DNA of 34,726 bases from NCBI GenBank assembly GCA_041678005.1, contig JBAYOW010000023.1, positions 1 to 34,726 on the forward strand, read 5' to 3'. Below, in pieces: positions 1 to 8,082 of this stretch. The notes below the pieces were generated by a model, which worked only from the letters and a program-made list of their open reading frames with translations, was not told where the DNA came from and did not search any database. Within the stretch, counting starts at the first letter, position 1; each line of letters opens with the position of its first letter. The translations under genes and the position numbers were made by a program. The stretch comes from Sulfurivermis sp041678005. Its GTDB lineage: Bacteria > Pseudomonadota > Gammaproteobacteria > Thiohalomonadales > Thiohalomonadaceae.

Positions 1-419
1 ACAGCCCATTGATCGTCTCGGCCAAAGTGTTATCGTGGCTATTGCTGCCAACTAATGGTTTTATGCGCGACTCAGCCAAGCGTTCTGTGTAGATGGCGAC
101 ATATTGCAAGCCTCAGGCCGTTCCCCTCTCCCCCAACCCCTCTCCCGCTTGCGGGAGAGGGGAGCTTTGTAGCACTGCAGGGCGCAATAACCATCAGGTA
201 TTGCGCCGTATGTGGAAAGCCCTTCCCTGCAAAGAACTTACACAACTTTTCCCTTTCAAGGGAGCAAGACCAGTGCGCACAAAGATGCGCCCACCTGGAG
301 TTTGAGCAGGAAGACTAGACAAGGAGCCAGTACGTTCAGCACAATCCATAAGCTTAGCCTCGTCATTACAGCCTCTTGTGTGCTACAAAACGGTATCACT
401 CCAGCAGGGGAACTGAATC
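1..419. other. Gene-poor left flank with a repetitive palindrome
   Basis: No convincing coding region is visible. Short open frames here are low-complexity, and one encodes a Pro/Leu-rich string that is simply the translation of the palindrome at 137-162. The NYN-domain gene starts at 420, and the stretch before it presumably holds its promoter, but I cannot place clear -35/-10 boxes. Confidence 0.5.
137..162. repeat. Perfect 12-bp inverted repeat, dispersed intergenic palindrome
   Basis: The arms CCCCTCTCCCGC (137-148) and GCGGGAGAGGGG (151-162) are perfectly complementary with a TT loop. Palindromes of this CCCTCTCCCGC/GCGGGAGAGGG type recur between genes in many proteobacteria (general knowledge). 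There is no T-tract, so it is more likely a dispersed REP-like repeat than a classical terminator. Confidence 0.7.
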
Positions 420-1154
420 ATGGAACAGACCGACAAGCTCGCTATACTAATTGACGCCGACAACGCCCAGCCCAGTATCGTGGAGGGGTTGCTGGCTGAG
501 ATCGCCAACTACGGCACGGCCAATGTCAAACGTATCTACGGTGACTGGACCGGACCGGCGCTCAAGGGCTGGAAAGAGGTATTGCTGGAACACTCGATCC
601 AGCCGATGCAGCAGTTCGCCTACACCAAGGGCAAGAACGCTACCGACAGCGCCATGATTATCGATGCCATGGATCTGCTCTACACCAATCATTTTAACGG
701 TTTCTGTATCGTTTCCAGCGACAGTGATTTCACCAAGCTGGCCTCCCGTATCCGTGAGTCCGGCCTGTTGGTATACGGTTTTGGCGAACGCAAGACCCCA
801 GCCGCATTCGTCTCCGCCTGTGACAAGTTCATCTATACCGAGGTGCTGCGCTCGAAGAGTGACGAGAGCACGGCGATTGCCAAGAAGACGACCAGCGAAC
901 TGAAACAGGATACCAACCTGGTCAATCTGCTGCGCAACGCAGTCAACACCTCTTCTGACGACAGTGGCTGGGCGCAACTAGGGCCGGTTGGCAGCAATAT
1001 CGCAAAACAGTCACCGGAATTTGACCCGCGTAATTATGGCTATGCCAAGCTGGGCGAACTGGTGACCGCCACCAAGCTGTTCGATATCGAGGCGAGGCAG
1101 ATCGGCGACACCCCTTCCAAAGCGCTCTACGTGCGCGACAAGCGCAATAAATAG
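420..1154 (+). CDS. NYN (PIN-like) domain protein with C-terminal LOTUS/OST-HTH domain
   Basis: A 244-residue cytoplasmic protein. Residues 1-145 match the LabA/NYN PIN-like nuclease fold: an N-terminal ILIDADNAQ strand with acidic residues D12 and D14, an ATDSAM segment with D76, and SSDSDF with D101 and D103. Together these could form a metal-binding acidic site. Residues about 160-240 (LVNLLRNAV through YVRDK) resemble the OST-HTH/LOTUS RNA-binding domain often attached to such nucleases. The family is expected to cut or bind RNA; the substrate cannot be read from sequence. The ATG at 420 is preceded by an AGGGGAA-like ribosome site. It stands alone, with no operon partner. Confidence 0.85.
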   Translation: MEQTDKLAILIDADNAQPSIVEGLLAEIANYGTANVKRIYGDWTGPALKGWKEVLLEHSIQPMQQFAYTKGKNATDSAMIIDAMDLLYTNHFNGFCIVSSDSDFTKLASRIRESGLLVYGFGERKTPAAFVSACDKFIYTEVLRSKSDESTAIAKKTTSELKQDTNLVNLLRNAVNTSSDDSGWAQLGPVGSNIAKQSPEFDPRNYGYAKLGELVTATKLFDIEARQIGDTPSKALYVRDKRNK

Positions 1155-1665
1155 CGCCCAGGCCACTTAGTGCCCCAAATAGTGATATCGGTAGGCTCCT
1201 GCAGATCGGCCTACATCAGCTGCCGACGCACCTTCAGCAAACGCAGCACCAGCCACAGCCCCTGTCTCTCTTAGGCATCAGGCATACGCTTAACCACCAG
1301 CCTGAGCAGCCCGGCAATCAAATTGCCAATCGAGTACGAGATCTGGTGACGATCGGCCGCCGCTGTTATCCCGGTACAAGAGTTGTTTGAATACCGGCGG
1401 GGGAGGTTATTTCAATGATACGGACTGGAACAGGATTTCAGGATGGTAAAGGGCACTTATCGTTCCTATACTCGATAGATATGGTTTTCATAGCTGTTGA
1501 GGGCATCAAGCACGGCATCGGGTGAGTGCGGTTGTCTGCCTGAGTTGGCAGTATCCGCTTTTTTATGCCGATGTTGGTGCCGATCAACCCATGCAGTTAG
1601 CCGGGAAGCCTCGGGCAATTCTTCTTGTCCGCAGATTGACCCAACCATTTTTCAGGAGATTAATC
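1155..1665. other. 511-bp stretch without a recognisable gene
   Basis: I see no supported gene. A minus-strand frame around 1280-1395 gives a short helical-looking peptide ending before a stop, and another at 1466-1648 is 60 codons long. Neither resembles a known protein or has a good ribosome site, so they may be decayed coding fragments. The right end carries the ribosome site of the Old Yellow Enzyme gene (AGGAG at about 1653). Confidence 0.4.
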
Positions 1666-2742
1666 ATGTCACTTCTATACTCAAAAGCCACGCTGGGATC
1701 ACTCACATTACAGAATCATCTGGTCATGGCTCCGATGACGCGCAGCCGCGCCACTGGCAATATCCCGAACGAGCTTATGGCGCAATATTACGCGCAACGA
1801 GCAACAGCGGGGCTCATCATTACTGAAGGCGTATCACCGTCTCCCAACGGCTTGGGCTATCCGCGTATGCCGGGGATATTTTCTGCAGAGCAAATAGCAG
1901 GATGGAAGCTCATTGCCGATGCAGTTCACGCGCAGAGTGCAAAAATATTTATGCAGTTAATGCACTGCGGGCGCATCGCTCATCCGCTTAACCTGCCTGC
2001 TGGCGCGCGTATTCTGGCACCGTCCGCAGTAGCGGCTGCTGGCGAAATATACACCGATGCCGAGGTGATGAAGCCAAATGCCATGCCACAGGCAATGACC
2101 GAAGAGGACATCAAGACCACCATTGCAGAATTCACACAAGGCGCGAAGAACTCGATGGCGGCGGGGCTCGATGGCGTCGAATTACATGGTGCGAACGGTT
2201 ATCTGCTTGAGCAGTTCATCCGCCCGAACTCGAATCAGCGCACGGATCGCTACGGCGGCTCGATAGAAAACCGCGTGCGCTTTGTGCTTGAGGTAGCCGA
2301 AGCGGCAATCTCCGCCATCGGCAAGGATAGAGTCGGCATACGTTTATCACCGTTCGGCATATCTAACGACATGCCGTTGTACGACGCAATGGAGGCAGAT
2401 TACACGTATCTTGCACAAGAACTCAACGCACGCGGCTTGGCTTATATCCATCTGGTCGATCACTCGTCCATGGGTGCGCCAATAGTGCCGGAGACCATGA
2501 AGGCAAGCTTCCGTAAATTATTCAAGGGCACGCTGATCCTATCTGGTGGCTATGATGCTGCACGTGCCGAAAGTGATTTGCTTGCAAATAAAGGCAATTT
2601 GATCGCCGTGGGCAGACCATTCATTGCTAACCCAGATTTGGTCGAGAGATGGAAGACTGGCGCGGCTGTAAATGAGCCGGACATGAGCGCGTTCTATACG
2701 CCCGGATCCAAGGGATATACAGATTACCCGACTCTGGGTTGA
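1666..2742 (+). CDS. Old Yellow Enzyme family alkene reductase (NemA/XenA-like)
   Basis: A 358-residue FMN-dependent ene-reductase that would reduce activated C=C bonds or nitro compounds with NAD(P)H. The sequence opens with LGSLTLQNHLVMAPMTRSRA, typical of the family. It carries the substrate-binding His/Asn pair in ELHGANGYLL (H174, N177), followed by the hallmark RTDRYGGSIENR segment and, near the end, the flavin-phosphate region around ILSGGY and AVGRPFIANP. The ATG at 1666 is chosen because it has an AGGAG ribosome site 7-8 bases upstream and matches the family N-terminus; the open frame continues further upstream but that extension is not family-like. No operon partner. Confidence 0.93.
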   Translation: MSLLYSKATLGSLTLQNHLVMAPMTRSRATGNIPNELMAQYYAQRATAGLIITEGVSPSPNGLGYPRMPGIFSAEQIAGWKLIADAVHAQSAKIFMQLMHCGRIAHPLNLPAGARILAPSAVAAAGEIYTDAEVMKPNAMPQAMTEEDIKTTIAEFTQGAKNSMAAGLDGVELHGANGYLLEQFIRPNSNQRTDRYGGSIENRVRFVLEVAEAAISAIGKDRVGIRLSPFGISNDMPLYDAMEADYTYLAQELNARGLAYIHLVDHSSMGAPIVPETMKASFRKLFKGTLILSGGYDAARAESDLLANKGNLIAVGRPFIANPDLVERWKTGAAVNEPDMSAFYTPGSKGYTDYPTLG

Positions 2743-2858
2743 TAGGCAGGGCGCTTGAATTCAACTATTAAACATAACTTTGTAAAAGCGACAAGAGGGC
2801 AAGTTGCGGTAGCAGCGTGAGGCGAGCTATAGTCATTTGTGCTGTATGAGGGGAAATC

Positions 2859-3107
2859 ATGCTTACACTTTCACAGTTAACCGAGTTATTAGGCTGGGCA
2901 TCAGTAATCAATATTGCCTATCTTCTCTTGGCGACAATAGTTATTGTGTTTATGAATCGAACAATATCTTCCATTCATAGCAAATTTTTCAGAGTAAGCG
3001 GTAAGGAGCTTGACTCTAAGTATTTTGAATTCCTAAGCATCTACAAAATCATGACACTTGTGTTTTTTGTGGCGCCATATATTGCTTTAAAAGTCATGGG
3101 CCAGTAA
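2859..3107 (+). CDS. Small two-helix membrane protein, DUF6868-like
   Basis: An 82-residue protein of unknown function with two predicted membrane segments, about residues 13-33 (ASVINIAYLLLATIVIVFM) and 60-80 (IYKIMTLVFFVAPYIALKV), joined by a loop containing FFRVSGKELDSKYFEF. The pattern matches the small membrane family I recall as DUF6868, widespread in gammaproteobacteria. The ATG is preceded by GAGGGGAAATC, a good ribosome site. It is monocistronic here. Confidence 0.75.
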   Translation: MLTLSQLTELLGWASVINIAYLLLATIVIVFMNRTISSIHSKFFRVSGKELDSKYFEFLSIYKIMTLVFFVAPYIALKVMGQ

Positions 3108-3376
3108 GTTTTTAACAAATTGCTCAAAGGAGACTTGATGCCCCTCACGCTAATTCGGCTGAAGGAGCAGCTTGGGGTTAAGTCAAAGGAAAACTGCAGA
3201 ATAGGTGATGGGGATGCAGGGAGGCAGAGCAGGGCGTTCGTCCCGCTTATGCGCGGTATGAAAATCAAAGAGAGAATTCAGGGCACACACACAGTGCTTC
3301 GTAGTCTATGAGCTTGCAGACGACTACATTGCACTTGTATCGACGACACGGCTTTTGCTCGAACCCGAGGTGAACG

Positions 3377-4030
3377 GTGTTATCTGCTGAAACAGTATTT
3401 ACTTTTCTTACCGCATCTCTCCTGCTCGGACTGGCGCCAGGACCGGACAACATTTTTGTCCTGGCGCAATCCACGCTGCACGGGCGAACTGCCGGTCTGG
3501 TCGTGATGCTTGGACTGTGCACCGGACTTGTTGCGCACAGCATGATCGTGGCCTTCGGCGCAGCAGCGATCTTTCAGTCGTCTGCACTAGCGTTCTCGCT
3601 GCTGAAATTCAGTGGAGCAGCCTATCTAGTTTATCTCGCGTGGCAGATGTTCCGGGCGAAACCCGCCAGCTTGTCGGAGGGAGTATACTCCGGGCCCGGG
3701 CGTGCTGAGCTGTATCGGCGTGGCATCATCATGAACATCACCAACCCGAAGGTGTCCATCTTTTTTCTTGCGTTCCTGCCTCAGTTCGCCGATCCGGCAC
3801 GTGGTTCAGTGACCATGCAACTCATTCTGTTGGGCGGGTTATTTATCATTGCAACTATTCTCGTCTTCGGCACCGTCGCCATCATGGCCGGCAACCTCCG
3901 CACGTGGCTCATGAGATCCGATCGGGCGCAGAATATGCTCAACAGACTGGCAGGTATTGTGTTCATAGGCTTGGCGGCAAGACTTGCCAGCATGGGGTTT
4001 GCCGGAATACCCGATGACGGTTCACGTTGA
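3377..4030 (+). CDS. LysE/RhtB-family amino-acid exporter
   Basis: A 217-residue inner-membrane translocator. It has the LysE-family N-terminus (FLTASLLLGLAPGPDNIFVLAQS, containing the APGPDN motif), hydrophobic helices throughout, and the mid-protein NITNPKVSIFFLAFLPQF motif. Members export amino acids or related small molecules by proton exchange; the substrate is unknown here. It starts with GTG at 3377, supported by a GAGGTG ribosome site about 5 bases upstream. The C-terminus after GLAARLAS carries about 12 extra residues (MGFAGIPDDGSR), consistent with a junction to foreign sequence there. Confidence 0.9.
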   Translation: MLSAETVFTFLTASLLLGLAPGPDNIFVLAQSTLHGRTAGLVVMLGLCTGLVAHSMIVAFGAAAIFQSSALAFSLLKFSGAAYLVYLAWQMFRAKPASLSEGVYSGPGRAELYRRGIIMNITNPKVSIFFLAFLPQFADPARGSVTMQLILLGGLFIIATILVFGTVAIMAGNLRTWLMRSDRAQNMLNRLAGIVFIGLAARLASMGFAGIPDDGSR

Positions 4031-4709
4031 GGACGGTACACTGATCCTGGAATACATTTCATACCGCGAAGATTTTGCAACGAAGGCACCGCCGAACACT
4101 GCATTGACGACGACTGTGTCAGGCCTACCCGCAGGAGTGTATCCAGGCAAGCTTGTACGACGTCTGCATCCAGATGAACGCGAGGAAGAAATATCGGACT
4201 GGAGCGTCACGGTCGAGGCCGCGCCGGATTCAATACCAGTTCATTCTTTCTACAATCGCGAGACTGGCCACTACTTCATCACCGCGAGCAATGCGGAACG
4301 CGACGGCATCTTTAACGGTGCGGCCGGTAATGCGTCGCCATGGCTGATTGCTGATGATGGTTTCAAGGTTTGGCCCGCCGAAGACCCCGCGCCGGAGGCT
4401 GCACAGCCAGTGTGTCGTTTCTACTCTGCATTGGTCAATTCACATTTCTACACAGCCGATAGCGCTGAATGTGAGCATCTCATGCAACCGGCCAGCGGCT
4501 GGATTTACGAAGGCGTGGCATTCCGCGCACTAATGTCGAAAAATGACAGCTGCCCAACTGGTAGCCAGCCAGTCTGGCGACTATACAACGACCGTGCCGC
4601 GCAACAGGACAGCAATCACCGCTTTGTCGCTAGCGGTGAAACCTATCGGTCAATGATGTCGAATGGCTGGATCGGCGAAGGTGTCGGTTTCTGCTCGCCG
4701 CCGATCTGA
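4014..4709 (+). pseudogene. DUF5648-type repeat protein, probably 5'-truncated
   Basis: The open frame encodes about 231 residues from the ATG at 4014 and overlaps the end of the lysE-like gene by 17 bases. It contains three copies of a FYN/FYS...HFYTA..AE....GW.YEGV-type repeat (from about residues 76, 132 and 190) as in DUF5648 domains of secreted proteins. No signal peptide is present, and the N-terminal 70 residues look like the end of a beta-sandwich domain. This suggests the front of a larger exported protein was lost when it was joined to the lysE end. It could still be an expressed short protein. Confidence 0.55.
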
Positions 4710-4840
4710 TCGCAATTAAAGGGCAGGCTAATCGCTACTTTCTTACCTGCCGAGGTCAATTCACATCCCTGCACAGCCTCTGTAGAGCTTAATCAGCAGC
4801 GAATTTTATTGCCTGGGGCGAACAAGATTTCAAAATACAC

Positions 4841-4868
4841 TTGACAGCTGGCGCGTGTTCACTACAAT
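4841..4868 (+). promoter_or_regulatory. Sigma-70 promoter of the tRNA operon
   Basis: A perfect -35 box TTGACA (4841-4846), a 16-bp spacer and a TACAAT -10 box (4863-4868) lie 19 bases upstream of the tRNA-Gly 5' end. The GC-rich stretch after the -10 box (GCGGC) is typical of stringently controlled stable-RNA promoters. Confidence 0.9.
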
Positions 4869-4887
4869 AAGCGGCTCAATTGACGTT

Positions 4888-4963
<76 letters not shown>

Positions 4964-4970
4964 ATCACCA

Positions 4971-5000
4971 AACCCCGGACCAACTGCCGGGGTTTTTTTT
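4971..5000 (+). terminator. Rho-independent terminator between tRNA-Gly and tRNA-Cys
   Basis: The stem AACCCCGG/CCGGGGTT (4971-4978 and 4987-4994) with an 8-base loop is followed by a run of T up to 5000. It sits directly behind tRNA-Gly, so it probably lowers read-through into the tRNA-Cys and tRNA-Leu genes, or those genes have another promoter that I cannot place. Confidence 0.85.
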
Positions 5001-5028
5001 CAGCATAACAATGTGCTGACACAGATTT

Positions 5029-5102
5029 GGCTGGATGGCAGAGTGGTTATGCAGCGGCCTGCAAAGCCGTGCACCCCGGTTCGATTCCGGGTCCAGCCTC
5101 CA
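5029..5102 (+). tRNA. tRNA-Cys (anticodon GCA)
   Basis: Acceptor arms GGCTGGA/TCCAGCC, the short variable loop, anticodon loop CTGCAAA (GCA) and T-arm with GGTTCGATTCC are all present, with discriminator T5099 and encoded CCA. It is the second gene of the tRNA operon. Confidence 0.97.
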
Positions 5103-5226
5103 ATAAATCTCAGAGCACCAATCATCAGCTTCAAATTTACACTTCAGCTAACCAGTCACTGCATACGCAGAAAAGCAACTGGCTACTGGCGGGTAACTTC
5201 GGCTAAAATACTCCAGCTAAACCCAA

Positions 5227-5554
5227 GCCCGGGTGGCGAAACTGGTAGACGCAAGGGACTTAAGTAAATTGAGCACCCAGCACGGAAACGGCTGGCGTGA
5301 ATGGAGTCAAATTCGGGGAAACCTCAGCATCCATATAATGGGATGGTGGCAATCCCGAGCTAAGCCCAGCAGAAATATATTGCGGGAAAGTGTAGAGACT
5401 TGACGGCTCCTGCCTAAGTTCTGTGCGCAGAATAAGGCAAAGAGAAAGTCCAGACCACAAATACGATCTGCATGCGTAGCGGTAAAAACCGTAGTTGGTA
5501 AGAAAATCCCTCGGTGGTAACACCGTACCGGTTCGATTCCGGTCCCGGGCACCA
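5227..5554 (+). tRNA. tRNA-Leu (anticodon UAA), interrupted by a group I intron
   Basis: The 5' exon (5227-5261) carries acceptor arm GCCCGGG, the D-arm and the 5' half of the anticodon arm up to U34. The 3' exon (5503-5554) starts AAAATCCCTCGG and carries the long class-II variable arm, the T-arm GGTTCGATTCC, acceptor arm CCCGGGC, discriminator A and CCA. The spliced anticodon loop CTTAAAA reads UAA, as in E. coli leuZ, which also follows Gly and Cys tRNAs. An uninterrupted reading is impossible: 241 bases separate the two halves. Confidence 0.94.
5262..5502 (+). other. Group I intron (IC3-like) in the tRNA-Leu anticodon loop
   Basis: The 241-nt insert begins after U34, between U34 and A35, the same site as the classic cyanobacterial/plastid tRNA-Leu(UAA) intron, and ends in G5502 as group I introns do. 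It shows the core elements in order: ATTGAGC near the 5' end, P-like GGGGAAACCT (5315-5324), Q-like GCAATCCCGAGC (5349-5360), R-like GTGTAGAGACTTGACGG (5390-5406) and S-like AGAGAAAGTCC (5441-5451). GACTT (5397-5401) and AAGTC (5446-5450) can form P7. It is too short for a homing endonuclease gene, so splicing would rely on the ribozyme alone. Confidence 0.92.
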
Positions 5555-5750
5555 ATTAACCTTTACAGAATGGGGTTGAATCCCTGAACCTGCATCGTTT
5601 GTTTAGGTATATGCGTCATTTAACATAATATACATTATACGCATATCAATATGACGCCATATGCATGGACTGTGAACACAGATAGCAGCTTGCCCATACG
5701 CAGCTCCGGCGGTCTGAGGACGGCTCTTTAGTATTAGGACTTATTTCGCC

Positions 5751-5756
5751 TATAAT
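5751..5756 (+). promoter_or_regulatory. Candidate -10 box for the cNMP-binding/rhodanese gene
   Basis: A perfect TATAAT lies about 55 bases upstream of the ATG at 5812. The matching -35 position (5728-5733, TTAGTA, 17-bp spacer) is weak, so an activator may be needed. Further upstream, ATATGCGT (5609-5616) and ACGCATAT (5639-5646) form an 8-bp inverted repeat in AT-rich DNA that could be an operator. Confidence 0.4.
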
Positions 5757-5811
5757 TCAGATACCATCTGGTTACCTTACAAGAACTGTCTTGGGCGATC
5801 CTGAAAATATC

Positions 5812-6885
5812 ATGGCTGAAAGTAAAACAAGGGTCGAACCCCAATACCTGCGGAACTACATACCGCTCTCCGAGCTTACTCAGGATAATCTGCAGGAGCT
5901 TTCTCGTCGTACCTTTGTTGAGCGCCTTGCAGCAGGCGAAACATTGTTCAGCAAGGGCGACGCCGATAATCACTCCTATTACATTCTTGGTGGTGAGATT
6001 GAGTTGGATGCTGAGGATGGCACACCGCCCCGTGTCGTTGCCGGGGCAACACCAGCTTCACGTTTCCCCCTCGATCATCACCGCCCCCGTCAGGCCACTG
6101 CCAAGGCGCGTAGTCAGGTATTTTATTTTCAGGTAGATAATAATCATCTCGATCTATTGCTGACCTGGGGTCAAAATGCTGATTATATGGTGGCCGAGAT
6201 CGATGGTGAGCAAGAAGAAGTTGATGATGGTGACTGGATGATGCATATGTTGCGCTCCAACATCTTTCACCGTATCCCTGCGTCGAATATCCAAAAAGTA
6301 TTTATAAAAATGGAGGCCGTATCAGTGTACGCTGGTGATGTCATAATCAACCAAGGCGATGATGGCGATTATTATTATTACATCAAGCAGGGCCGTGTTG
6401 CAGTGACCAGGCTGCTGGCTAAATCCGGGCAGACGATCAAGTTGGCAGAACTGGCAAATGGTAGTGGTTTTGGTGAGGAGGCGCTGATCTCAGACAGCAA
6501 ACGAAATGCCAACGTGACCATGCTGACTGATGGTGTATTGATGCGTCTGGCCAAGGCTGATTTTACTTCGTTGCTCAAAGAGCCAGTGTTGAAAAATCTG
6601 GACTATGAAGAAGCGAAGAAAATGGTGGAGTCAGGCATGGCTACCTGGCTGGATGTCAGGTTGGAAAGTGAGCACAAGAACGCTGCGCTTCCTGGCAGTT
6701 TGAACATTCCTCTCTTTATGTTGCGCCTGAAAGTAGGCAGTCTTGATCAAAATAAAAAATACATTGTCTATTGCGACAGTGGTCGGCGTAGTTCATCGGC
6801 AGTTTTTCTGCTCACTGAACGGGACTTTGATGTATGTTTGCTCAAAGGCGGGCTGATGGCTCTCAAGCAGGTGGAAACCTCTTGA
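5812..6885 (+). CDS. Dual cyclic-nucleotide-binding domain protein with C-terminal rhodanese
   Basis: A 357-residue cytoplasmic protein of three parts. Residues about 15-120 form a degenerate cNMP-binding domain (FVERLAAGETLFSKGD...YYILGGEIEL). Residues about 150-258 form a second, better preserved one (IFHRIPASNIQ..., QGDDGDYYYYIKQGRVAV, SGFGEEALISDSKRNANVT). Residues about 265-355 are a rhodanese domain with catalytic Cys321 in the loop CDSGRRSS. No DNA-binding domain is visible, so it may bind a nucleotide and act on persulfide sulfur rather than DNA. Ligand and sulfur acceptor are unknown. The ATG at 5812 is preferred over the TTG at 5791. It is convergent with the tatD-type gene, 9 bases away. 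Confidence 0.88.
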   Translation: MAESKTRVEPQYLRNYIPLSELTQDNLQELSRRTFVERLAAGETLFSKGDADNHSYYILGGEIELDAEDGTPPRVVAGATPASRFPLDHHRPRQATAKARSQVFYFQVDNNHLDLLLTWGQNADYMVAEIDGEQEEVDDGDWMMHMLRSNIFHRIPASNIQKVFIKMEAVSVYAGDVIINQGDDGDYYYYIKQGRVAVTRLLAKSGQTIKLAELANGSGFGEEALISDSKRNANVTMLTDGVLMRLAKADFTSLLKEPVLKNLDYEEAKKMVESGMATWLDVRLESEHKNAALPGSLNIPLFMLRLKVGSLDQNKKYIVYCDSGRRSSSAVFLLTERDFDVCLLKGGLMALKQVETS

Positions 6886-6894
6886 GAATGTTGC

Positions 6895-7677
6895 TTAATT
6901 GAGCCTGAATAGCCGCTTGAAATTGGCACTGGTGATCTCGGCGATATCCTCCAGAGATGTATCTCGCACATCTGCAAGATGTTCCGCTACATGGCGCACA
7001 TAGGCAGGATAATTTTGCTTGCCACGATGGGGTACAGGCGCCAGATAAGGGGCATCTGTTTCAATCAAAATCCTGTTACTTGGCACACGAGCGGCAACTT
7101 CGCGTACCTGCTTGGCACTAGCGAAGGTGATGATGCCGGAAAATGAGATGTAAAAACCCATCTCCAGAGCTTGTTCTGCCGTATGCCAGTCATCGACAAA
7201 GCAGTGCATGACACCGCCGACGGTATCTGCCCTCTCCTCTTTCAGTAGTCTGATTGTATCTTGCTGGGCATCCCGGCTATGTATTATGAGTGGCTTGCCA
7301 GCCATGCGCGCTGCTTGAATGTGATGACGAAAGCGTTGTTGTTGCCAGCTTAAATCGCCTTCACAACGATAGTAATCAAGTCCGGTTTCACCAATACCTA
7401 CAACCTTTGTTTGTGTAGCCGCGCTCACCAATTGATCGACAGTCGGCTCGTGTCCTTCACGACTATTGGGGTGTACGCCGACGGTGGCATAAACGTGTTC
7501 ATGTTGCTGCGCAAGACTCTGCACAACGGAAAAATTCTCCCAGTTGATACTCACACAAAGGACATCACTCACCCCTTGGGCAGAGGCCTGCGCCAATATT
7601 CCTGTAAGTCCATCTGGGCAAGCGGATGTATCCAGTAGATCCAGATGACAATGTGAATCGATGAGTTGCGTTTGCAT
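6895..7677 (-). CDS. TatD-family metal-dependent hydrolase (YcfH-type)
   Basis: A 260-residue TIM-barrel hydrolase. It has the N-terminal metal-binding DSHCHLDLLD, the VGIGETGLDYYRCEGD motif, PLIIHSRDAQQDT, GVMHCFVDD and ILIETDAPYLAPVPHRGKQNYP, all standard for TatD nucleases and deoxyribonuclease-like family members. It is the last gene of the minus-strand tmk-holB-pilZ-tatD set, an order shared with many gammaproteobacteria. The ATG at 7677 is chosen because MQTQLIDSHCHL fits the family; a TTG nine codons upstream is possible. The 45-bp gap to pilZ holds a small palindrome GGGGCA/TGCCCC (7698-7711). Confidence 0.93.
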   Translation of the reverse strand: MQTQLIDSHCHLDLLDTSACPDGLTGILAQASAQGVSDVLCVSINWENFSVVQSLAQQHEHVYATVGVHPNSREGHEPTVDQLVSAATQTKVVGIGETGLDYYRCEGDLSWQQQRFRHHIQAARMAGKPLIIHSRDAQQDTIRLLKEERADTVGGVMHCFVDDWHTAEQALEMGFYISFSGIITFASAKQVREVAARVPSNRILIETDAPYLAPVPHRGKQNYPAYVRHVAEHLADVRDTSLEDIAEITSANFKRLFRLN

Positions 7678-7722
7678 GGGTGTTATTTCATGGGTGGGGG
7701 GCAAATGCCCCAGTGTGATCTC

Positions 7723-8076
7723 TTACATGGTATGGGTCTGGCGATCTGATTTGAGCGCGCCAGCCAGATAGACTTCAATTTTGTTGCGCACTGCACCACC
7801 ATCCTGTTCGACAAACTGCACACCAATTCCGGCCGCACGGTTACCCTGAGCCCCTCTTGGTGATATCCAGATGATTTTACCGGCAACAGGTAATTTTTCT
7901 TTTTCTTCCATCAAGGTCAGCAGCATGAACACCTCGTTTCCCAGCACATAATCCTTGTTGGTGGGGATAAAGAGACCGCCATTTTTAATGAACGGCATGT
8001 AAGCTGCGTATAGTGCTGTTTTGTCCTTGATGGTCAGAGAGAGTATGCCTTGTCTGGCAGGTGCCTTGGTTTCCAT
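7723..8076 (-). CDS. pilZ: PilZ-domain type IV pilus assembly protein
   Basis: A 117-residue single-domain protein of the PilZ family as found between holB and tatD in Pseudomonas and relatives, where it is needed for type IV pilus biogenesis. Visible features are FIKNGGLFIPTNKDYVLGNEVFMLLTL in the first half and GKIIWISPRGAQGNRAAGIGVQF in the second. The canonical c-di-GMP-binding RxxxR near the N-terminus is not present, as in pilus-type PilZ proteins that do not bind c-di-GMP. It starts 6 bp after the holB stop, so the two are probably co-transcribed. Confidence 0.92.
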   Translation of the reverse strand: METKAPARQGILSLTIKDKTALYAAYMPFIKNGGLFIPTNKDYVLGNEVFMLLTLMEEKEKLPVAGKIIWISPRGAQGNRAAGIGVQFVEQDGGAVRNKIEVYLAGALKSDRQTHTM

Positions 8077-8082
8077 AATGGC

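Noticed and set aside
1..419. Possible insertion sequence at the left end
   Set aside because: Only one dispersed-type palindrome is present; no transposase or terminal repeats are visible.
3120..3311. 63-aa plus-strand frame between the small membrane protein and lysE-like genes
   Set aside because: Low-complexity composition, no recognised family and better explained as non-coding sequence.
5260..5555. Minus-strand open frames over the tRNA-Leu region
   Set aside because: They overlap the tRNA exons and the group I intron core and resemble no protein.
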